A model generated the notes under the pieces. It did not search any database, was not told where the DNA came from, and was given only the letters and a program-made list of their open reading frames with translations. From positions 3,100,001 through 3,164,000 of the forward strand of contig NZ_CP030117.1 of assembly GCF_001039275.2 (NCBI RefSeq): 64,000 nucleotides of DNA. The letters run 5' to 3'. How positions within the stretch are numbered: the stretch's first letter is position 1; each line of letters opens with the position of its first letter. Source of the stretch: Brevibacillus brevis. GTDB lineage: Bacteria > Bacillota > Bacilli > Brevibacillales > Brevibacillaceae. This document shows positions 58,339 to 64,000 of this stretch, piece by piece. Position numbers and translations under genes: made by a program.

Positions 58339-60078
58339 TTATTTTAACGTGGCATCCCTGAAGGTTTCTTCTCCTGCTTCCATCGTCAACAATACTTTTG
58401 CACTACCAATTTCTGTTGAAGGAATCTTAAAGAGATTCTTATCGATCACAACAAGGTCTGCTTCCTTCCCTTGTTCAATGGAACCAGTGATTTTATCTGA
58501 AAAGCTGGCATAGGCACCGTTAATCGTGAAACTAGCAATCAAATCAGCAACCGATGCTTTTTCTTCAGGCCCCAGCACTAACTTAGGATCGGTATTTCCG
58601 AACTCCTCTCTGGTGACACCTACTTGTATTCCAAATAATGGATCAAATTCCCACGTTATCGGATAGTCACTGGCAGAGGCCACTTTCACTCCGTTATTGA
58701 TCAGACTCTTCATTGGATACTCACTACTCGCCCGTTCCTCTCCGAGATAAGGCAGTTCAATGTTTTCATAATAGCCTGGTGATTTAATAAACCAATATGG
58801 ATTGGTAACAGCCACAACATTCAATTTTTCCATGCGCTGAATATCACTTGGCTGAACGATTTGGAGATGAGTCATCTGATGGCGGGAATCTCTTTTTCCA
58901 TTCTTCTCTACAGCGTACTCAAAACCATCCAAGGTTTCTTTTGTGGCAGCATCTCCGACAGAATGAACGTGCATCGCAAAACCTGCTTTATCCAATGCAG
59001 CAGCCGTTTCGTTAAAGACTTGAGGATCCCATTGCGGTTTGGCATTGTGCTTATCCATATATGGTTCAATTAGCGCAGCTGTCCCTCCCTCGATTACACC
59101 ATCCATGAATACCTTCACCGAGTTTACCTGGACATCAGGTCCGTTTAGTTTTGCCCGTTCTTCTACCAACGATTTTACTTGAGACGGACCCTTGGCAGGA
59201 TCAGTGGCCAAGGAAACACGATATTTCAGATGAAGCTTTTTTTCTGCTTCAAGAGCCTTTAATGCTTTTAAGGCATTACTACCTGGAACAGCTAGCGCGA
59301 GATGGACAGAAGTAATTCCTTTTTCTGCTGCCATATTCTCATAGGCTAAAATCCCTTCCTTATACTCTTCTTCAGAGTAATCCGCAATAATGCCCAAAAC
59401 CAGATCTTGAGCGGTCTCACGAAGAGTACCAGTAGGTTCCCCCGTAACATCGTCTCGCTCAATTACGCCACCTTCTGGATTCTTGGTATCCTTGGTAATA
59501 CCGGCCAGTTCAAGAGCTTTAGTGTTCACCCACACCGAATGATGGTCTCCTGAGGTTAAGACAACAGGTATATCCTTTACGATTTGATCAAGATCCTCTT
59601 TTTTCGGGCCCTTTCCGGGGAAGACAGGGTTTTCCCAGCCAAATCCCTTCAAACCTTTAAGATTAGGGTTCTTTTGAACAAATTCTTTAATTGTATGGAG
59701 ATAATCCTCCCTCGATTCTTTTCCAACCAGATTCACTGAAAAGATTGTTTCAACGGCTGCAGTCACATGAGAGTGGCTATCAATAAAACCAGGGAGAACC
59801 ATCTTTCCCCCAAGATCAACCACTTTGGTCTTTGAGTTTTGATAAGGCTTTACTCCTTGATTGGTGCCAACATATACAATTTTCCCATCGCTGATCGCTA
59901 TGGCTTCAGCAAAATCACGTTTTGCATTAACGGTGTAAACGGTACCGTTTTGCAATATGACATCTGCCTTTTTACTGATGGGGTTGGTTGCATTTGTTTG
60001 GGCCTGTGCAAATCCTGAGAAAAGTGTACTCATTAAGAGAGATGCAAGAGCAACATTCAACGTCTTCTTTAGCTTCAT
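58339..60078 (-). CDS. Secreted YtcJ-like amidohydrolase (Amidohydro_3)
   Basis: A 579-residue amidohydrolase with a signal peptide (TLNVALASLLMSTLFSGFAQ). The metal-binding HxH is in GFIDSHSHVTAAVE; LTSGDHHSVWVNTKALELAG is the YtcJ-type signature, MHVHSVGDAATKETLDGFEY holds further His ligands and VASASDYPITWEFDPLFGIQ the catalytic Asp. YtcJ-like proteins hydrolyse amide or cyclic amide bonds; the substrate is unknown. AGGAAAGGTGATTG precedes ATG 60078. The PucR/CdaR-type regulator lies directly upstream in the same direction, suggesting induced expression. Confidence 0.88.
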   Translation of the reverse strand: MKLKKTLNVALASLLMSTLFSGFAQAQTNATNPISKKADVILQNGTVYTVNAKRDFAEAIAISDGKIVYVGTNQGVKPYQNSKTKVVDLGGKMVLPGFIDSHSHVTAAVETIFSVNLVGKESREDYLHTIKEFVQKNPNLKGLKGFGWENPVFPGKGPKKEDLDQIVKDIPVVLTSGDHHSVWVNTKALELAGITKDTKNPEGGVIERDDVTGEPTGTLRETAQDLVLGIIADYSEEEYKEGILAYENMAAEKGITSVHLALAVPGSNALKALKALEAEKKLHLKYRVSLATDPAKGPSQVKSLVEERAKLNGPDVQVNSVKVFMDGVIEGGTAALIEPYMDKHNAKPQWDPQVFNETAAALDKAGFAMHVHSVGDAATKETLDGFEYAVEKNGKRDSRHQMTHLQIVQPSDIQRMEKLNVVAVTNPYWFIKSPGYYENIELPYLGEERASSEYPMKSLINNGVKVASASDYPITWEFDPLFGIQVGVTREEFGNTDPKLVLGPEEKASVADLIASFTINGAYASFSDKITGSIEQGKEADLVVIDKNLFKIPSTEIGSAKVLLTMEAGEETFRDATLK

Positions 60079-60181
60079 ACAATCACCTTTCCTGGCGTGT
60101 CTACTTTTCACTTCAGGAAAAATTATATATAAAAAATAGGTAGAGAAATATGTTCATAGCAGACGAAAAATGAATACTTTT

Positions 60182-61996
60182 TCATCCATGGTGGAGGTTT
60201 CTTTGTCCGAATAAATCATACAGCTTAAAGGCTAACATGAGATTAAACCGCTCTTCCGGATCATCCAGCTCCAGTTGTAATAAGTCTGTTATCTTTTCTA
60301 ATCTATACTTCAGTGAACTTCGATGGATAAAAAGATATTCTGCCGTTTCTTTTAAATTCCCGTTCATGCTTAAATATACTCGCAAAGTATCAAACAGGTC
60401 TTTTCCCTTTTCATTTCCGTAGTTTAATAACGGGTCCAGATATTTCTTGATGAACAATTTTGCCGCAAAACTTTCTTCAAGATCAAATAAAATGGAAAGA
60501 GAGCCAAGATTGTCAAAGTTTTGTATATGTTTGTTTGAAAAGCGGTTACTTACGATTTTCAAAGCTTGATGAGCTTGGCGATAACAAATGTGGTAGTCTT
60601 CGATGGTTTGTGTCCTAGAACTTATTCCTAAAAAAATTTCAATTCCTTGTATGGTTGGTGAAACAACATCCCTAACTTGTTTATGAATCAGTTTCCAATA
60701 GAGGTTGCTGTCTTTTTCTTTTTGGTCAGGAACAATCAGAACATAGCGTCCCTCTTTTTGCGTTACGATAATATTTCGATCAAAGAGGTGTAATGCTGTT
60801 CTGATTTTTTCCCATATCCAAGTCATCTTGAGCTTAATTGATTGTAAATCCGCTTCTCTATGATTACATTCGATAGATAATACACCAATTCTATTAGGTT
60901 CAAACAGGTTAAGATTAAACAGATTGGCATATCCGATCACTTTTTCTTTATCTTCAATCTTTTCCAGGAAAAGTTGATGGATAAAACCGTCCTTAACCTG
61001 TTCTTTTGCCTCTGCCACAAGTTTTTGTTTTTTGATCTGAATTGCATATACATCCAAGGCGTACTTCAGTGTCATTCGCATTTCCAGATCGAATTCCTGT
61101 TTACTTGCTTTCACACCTACATACCCGAATAGCTCACTGCCACAAACTACCCTCCATATTCCAAGATGATGGTCTCCCCCATATTGGAGCCACTGCTCTC
61201 GATCAGGTATATTCATGATTTCCCATGCTTTTACATTCAGTTGTCTTACGATTTCCTCTAGCTCCTCATTACGTTCTCCCATGAAAAAACTGGAGATCGG
61301 ATGCAGGAAACGATCAAATAGAATAACTGTTTTTCCAATCAAATGTGAGAAGGTTTTGGTAACCTCAAAGTAACCATCACCTACCAGAGCCTGTGTCACT
61401 AATTCTTTATAGTGAATCATTCGTTTTTCCAAGCGATTTTTGTCTTCCAGTTCTGCCCTCAATTTCTGCTTTTCTTTCTCTTTGTTTTTTACTATTTCCA
61501 TTACGATCGCAAAATCTTTGCCATATTCCCTAAATGACTTGTCCGCTTGGAGATTCAAGGGAGTCTCCTCCCGATACCCAACAACACATACATCAAAACT
61601 GGTAGAATCGCTTTCTTTAATTGGAAAGGTAAACCAGGCAACAAAACCTTCATTCTCAAATTCTCTAAGCAGATCACAACTCTTCCATACCTCGATACCA
61701 TCCATAGAACAATGGGGTTTAGATAAACAGCATGCCAAACAAGACGAACACGATAATGGAAACTTCTTCTCAAAACTCTGTGAGTCTCCTCTTCTTGTTC
61801 GAATACTCAAGACATCCTCTGATTTTTGAATAATTGCAACGTAGTCACAGACAAACTCATCCCAAAATGACTCTACTAGAAACCGCAGTGCTTCATCAAC
61901 GGTTTCTAGTTTGTGCAAGTTTCTCGCAGTATTACGTAAGTGTATATCGATATCTTCAATACTATTTTGCCCCCAAATCCACTCCCATTTGTCCAT
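60182..61996 (-). CDS. PucR/CdaR-type transcriptional regulator
   Basis: A 604-residue regulator. The N-terminal region contains a GAF-like sensory part with a cluster of cysteines (PLSCSSCLACCLSKPHCSMD, about residues 85-105) that could bind metal or an Fe-S cluster. A coiled-coil-like linker (EKEKQKLRAELEDKNRLEKR) follows. The C-terminus is the typical PucR HTH_30: FDTLRVYLSMNGNLKETAEY then LFIHRSSLKYRLEKITDLLQ. These regulators act on operons for purine or sugar-acid catabolism; the neighbour here is the amidohydrolase. ATG 61996 has GAGGGA close by; ATG 62008 is an alternative. Confidence 0.88.
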   Translation of the reverse strand: MDKWEWIWGQNSIEDIDIHLRNTARNLHKLETVDEALRFLVESFWDEFVCDYVAIIQKSEDVLSIRTRRGDSQSFEKKFPLSCSSCLACCLSKPHCSMDGIEVWKSCDLLREFENEGFVAWFTFPIKESDSTSFDVCVVGYREETPLNLQADKSFREYGKDFAIVMEIVKNKEKEKQKLRAELEDKNRLEKRMIHYKELVTQALVGDGYFEVTKTFSHLIGKTVILFDRFLHPISSFFMGERNEELEEIVRQLNVKAWEIMNIPDREQWLQYGGDHHLGIWRVVCGSELFGYVGVKASKQEFDLEMRMTLKYALDVYAIQIKKQKLVAEAKEQVKDGFIHQLFLEKIEDKEKVIGYANLFNLNLFEPNRIGVLSIECNHREADLQSIKLKMTWIWEKIRTALHLFDRNIIVTQKEGRYVLIVPDQKEKDSNLYWKLIHKQVRDVVSPTIQGIEIFLGISSRTQTIEDYHICYRQAHQALKIVSNRFSNKHIQNFDNLGSLSILFDLEESFAAKLFIKKYLDPLLNYGNEKGKDLFDTLRVYLSMNGNLKETAEYLFIHRSSLKYRLEKITDLLQLELDDPEERFNLMLAFKLYDLFGQRNLHHG

Positions 61997-61999
61997 TCT

Positions 62000-62391
62000 A
62001 TCCCTCATTTCTATAAGTTAAATATGAAAGAAACCCAACCAGAAGCGTTGCCACAAACATCATAATTGATATTCGTTCAAAACGCTGCCACTTAATTCAA
62101 CAATCTTGGTACATACCAGACTCTAATCGATCTGACGCATTTCAACGATATCTGATACTTCTATGTTCCTATTTCAACAGACGCATGAGTTGATTCGTAC
62201 AATCGGGACAAAACCATTTCCCAATACGCGAAGAAAGTTATTATCTGGGATATGCTTCATGTTGAAGAGACATATTGAAGGGTCTGCTGCGCAGCTGACA
62301 GCTCGTATGTTAACAAGAGGTACTTTTTTTATCTAACGCCAATATCTTTCCTTACAGGAATGCTCCTATTAATCTCTATTTTCCGAGTTTT
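62000..62391. other. Gene-free interval upstream of the PucR/CdaR-type gene
   Basis: About 390 bases. On the minus strand a short frame directly abutting the regulator start encodes a hydrophobic tail (MMFVATLLVGFLSYLTYRNE) with a stop two bases before ATG 61996; no ribosome binding site or complete gene was found. It may be a relic of a membrane protein. Confidence 0.4.
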
Positions 62392-62448
62392 AAAAAGAAA
62401 GGCAGAATGGGACTCGATTGTCGAGTTCCATTCTGCCTTTCTTTTTAA
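62392..62448. terminator. Very strong bidirectional terminator
   Basis: AAAAAGAAAGGCAGAATGG and CCATTCTGCCTTTCTTTTT are perfect 19-base inverted repeats, with an inner ACTCGA/TCGAGT stem; T tracts on both strands. Confidence 0.93.
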
Positions 62449-62474
62449 AGTATTGCTGCTTTGCCTAACACCTT

Positions 62475-63299
62475 CTATTTTCGAACCTCTATCATTATTT
62501 TTGTCACATACTCTTCGCTAGTATTTTTGGTTACCGCATCTAGGACGTATTCTTCATACGAATATTCCCCGATTTGAAGTTCGTGGGCTTTTATAAATGC
62601 AAGCATTTCTTCATAAGTTGCAGCAATCCTCTCACTCTTTCCAAAATGATAGCCAACCACATACAACCCCTTTGGCTTTGTATAGCAAGTTATCGCTTCA
62701 TGATTTTCTGTTTGTTTCATATATAAATTCGAATAGTTTTCGTAATCTGCTGACAATAGTTGATTACGTGAAACCATCGCTCCAATTGGATAACCCGCAT
62801 CGAGCCGATGCGTATGGAGCGCATCGATAAAATCAGATACAGCCCGTACAAAATCTCGGTCCGTACAATCTAGAATGGCATCACTGGAAAATAATTTTTC
62901 CTCCGAAAGTTCTTCTATATGAATACGTGAAAAATCGGTTTTGATGGCTTCCTTGGTCAAGCTAAGCTTCGTTTCAATCATTTGTTGGATTTGCTGCAGG
63001 TTTTGAATTTTGCGCTGAATTGTAGACGCTTTATCTTCTAAAAGGCTAACAAAGTTTTCTGGTGTTTTGTTTTCCAAAAAGGGCTTTATTTCTTTTAAGG
63101 GCATCCCGACCTCTTTTAATAGTTCAATCACGTTAAATAACTCAAACTGTCGATACGAATAGAATCGATAGCCCTTCTCATTTTTAATATCTGGTGACAT
63201 TAACCCGATGTCATCATAATAAAACAATGTTTGCTTATTGACTCGACATAGCCTCGCAAATTCCCCTGTCGTGAAATATTTGTGTGTCGCCTCTGACAT
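62475..63299 (-). CDS. bltR: MerR-family regulator BltR/BmrR-like
   Basis: A 274-residue MerR regulator with a large effector-binding domain, the length of BltR/BmrR. HTH: YFTTGEFARLCRVNKQTLFY and YDDIGLMSPDIKNEKGYRFY; dimerisation helix SLLEDKASTIQRKIQNLQQI; C-terminal GyrI-like drug-binding domain with KPKGLYVVGYHFGKSERIAA and YSYEEYVLDAVTKNTSEEYV. Such regulators bind lipophilic cations and twist a 19-base spacer promoter. The divergent GNAT gene (bltD-like) has such a promoter. Gene identity rests on family and neighbourhood. Confidence 0.88.
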   Translation of the reverse strand: MSEATHKYFTTGEFARLCRVNKQTLFYYDDIGLMSPDIKNEKGYRFYSYRQFELFNVIELLKEVGMPLKEIKPFLENKTPENFVSLLEDKASTIQRKIQNLQQIQQMIETKLSLTKEAIKTDFSRIHIEELSEEKLFSSDAILDCTDRDFVRAVSDFIDALHTHRLDAGYPIGAMVSRNQLLSADYENYSNLYMKQTENHEAITCYTKPKGLYVVGYHFGKSERIAATYEEMLAFIKAHELQIGEYSYEEYVLDAVTKNTSEEYVTKIMIEVRK

Positions 63300-63315
63300 A
63301 TAAACCTCCCCTCTC

Positions 63316-63346
63316 TTGACTATATAGTTACTATATAGTGTACATT
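63316..63346 (+). promoter_or_regulatory. MerR-type promoter of the bltD-like gene
   Basis: TTGACT (63316-63321) and TACATT (63341-63346) are 19 bases apart; the spacer holds the dyad CTATATAGT-ACTATATAG. Confidence 0.8.
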
Positions 63347-63382
63347 TCTTACTATAAATTTAAGCGAAAGGGTTTGATAGTC

Positions 63383-63862
63383 ATGAGTATCATTATTCGT
63401 GACATAACGCCAGAAAATGTTCAAGAAATCCTGCAATTACGTGTCAAAAAGTACCAAACCTCATTTATCGAAACACCTCAAAAATGTTTACAAGATGCAA
63501 AAGCATGTAGCTTTTATCAACCAGTAGGGCTATATACTGGCAAAGAACTAGTTGGATTTGCGATGTACGGAGAATTCCCGGGTGAAGATGAAATAGAAGA
63601 TAAACGTGTTTGGTTAGATCGCTACTTTATTGACCACCGTTATCAAGGATATGGCTTAGGTAAGCAATCATTGGAAGCCCTTATTCAGCACCTTGTCAAA
63701 CAGTATAACTGTGAAAAAATTTACTTAAGTGTATTTAAGGACAATGTCCAAGCCATTCGTATTTATCAAAAATATGGATTCAAGTTCAATGGAGAAATTG
63801 ATATTAACGGTGAAAAAGTCATGGTGAAGAAAGTCAAGGGATTTGACCTGAAGCACTTGTAG
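63383..63862 (+). CDS. bltD: GNAT N-acetyltransferase (BltD-like, spermine/spermidine type)
   Basis: A 159-residue GNAT enzyme. Acetyl-CoA binding motif A is DHRYQGYGLGKQSLEALIQH (Q/RxxGxG/A), with WLDRYFIDHRY before it and AIRIYQKYGFKFNGEIDI as motif B. YLSVFKDNVQAIRIYQKYGF fits the polyamine acetyltransferases. In B. subtilis bltD lies with the blt drug pump and is under BltR. AAAGGG lies before ATG 63383. The gene is followed not by a full pump gene but by a 5'-less MATE fragment. Substrate assignment is inferred from neighbours. Confidence 0.83.
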   Translation: MSIIIRDITPENVQEILQLRVKKYQTSFIETPQKCLQDAKACSFYQPVGLYTGKELVGFAMYGEFPGEDEIEDKRVWLDRYFIDHRYQGYGLGKQSLEALIQHLVKQYNCEKIYLSVFKDNVQAIRIYQKYGFKFNGEIDINGEKVMVKKVKGFDLKHL

Positions 63863-64000
63863 CCATTAATATTACAGCGCCAATCTTCCCTATTCTATTA
63901 TCCATTTCATTGTGGATGGGGATAGGAGGAGCCACTTTATATTCAATTTTTCTAGGTCAGAAGAAATATAAAGAAGCACAAGCAGTCTTTACACAATCAT
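63851..64000 (+). pseudogene. MATE-family efflux pump, 5' end missing (also cut by window end)
   Basis: Beginning inside the end of the bltD-like gene, a plus frame without start codon reads PEALVAINITAPIFPILLSI, then SLWMGIGGATLYSIFLGQKK and YKEAQAVFTQS up to the window edge. The pattern (LVAxNIxxPIF ... GxGGAxLxSxxLGxxKxxxA) is the second-helix region of MATE multidrug pumps. An in-frame stop lies just upstream, and the first helix (about 40 residues) is absent. It is probably a truncated pump gene joined to bltD, unless the frame is restored elsewhere. Confidence 0.65.

Overview
The window looks like chromosomal DNA of a spore-forming, aerobic Gram-positive bacterium of the Bacillales, most likely Brevibacillus. 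This rests on two alpha/beta-type small acid-soluble spore proteins (one with a near-perfect sigma-G promoter), a YheC/YheD spore-coat ATP-grasp protein, SPOCS-like coat candidates, strong AGGAGG ribosome binding sites, U-tailed terminators, a ydaO-type c-di-AMP riboswitch and a sigV-rsiV-oatA lysozyme-resistance operon. The genus is inferred. No rRNA, tRNA, CRISPR array, prophage or intact insertion sequence was seen.

Layout. 0-16 kb is mostly housekeeping and metabolism: an Ldh_2 oxidoreductase (cut by the window edge), panD, a YheC/D-type protein, brnQ, membrane acyltransferases, a glutamate-synthase-like FMN protein, a DMT exporter, an aminotransferase divergent from def-hom, a CAP-domain secreted protein behind a c-di-AMP riboswitch, a rhodanese, a cold-shock protein and a ComB-family phosphatase. 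16-24 kb carries a catalase, a globin-coupled GGDEF-EAL protein, a GreA/GreB-like protein with an upstream small ORF, a pair of membrane proteins with winged-helix-like segments, and a SASP gene. 24-35 kb is accessory: SPOCS-like proteins, two MerR regulators, an SDR oxidoreductase with a MerR-type promoter, an 801-residue SHAEG-repeat protein ending in a Peptidase_G2 domain, and a run of small conserved proteins (DUF2628, zinc ribbon, DUF4261). 36-50 kb returns to conserved functions: transporters, a RavA/ViaA-like pair, a YpcP-type exonuclease, a second SASP, an M23 peptidase, a small alarmone synthetase, a D,D-carboxypeptidase, tandem GT-A proteins and deoD.

From about 51 kb the DNA becomes AT-rich, gene-poor and relic-laden: a large inverted repeat, a transposon-protein fragment, a SHOCT protein, and an IS256-like transposase N-terminus. 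Within it lies sigV-rsiV-oatA, with oatA clearly GC-richer than its partners, and a secreted-protein gene whose promoter nearly copies that of sigV. The end carries a YtcJ-like amidohydrolase with its probable PucR/CdaR regulator and a bltR/bltD-like divergent pair followed by a MATE pump gene that lacks its start.

Functional themes are envelope maintenance and sensing (oatA, D,D-carboxypeptidase, M23 peptidase, CAP protein, c-di-AMP, c-di-GMP, (p)ppGpp), spore surface and core proteins, and MerR-controlled small-molecule response. The most unusual items are the SHAEG-repeat protein with its start codon inside a 14-bp inverted repeat, the duplicated ECF promoters, the membrane winged-helix pair, two genes whose best ribosome binding sites point to AUA codons, and a small CCC-motif peptide.
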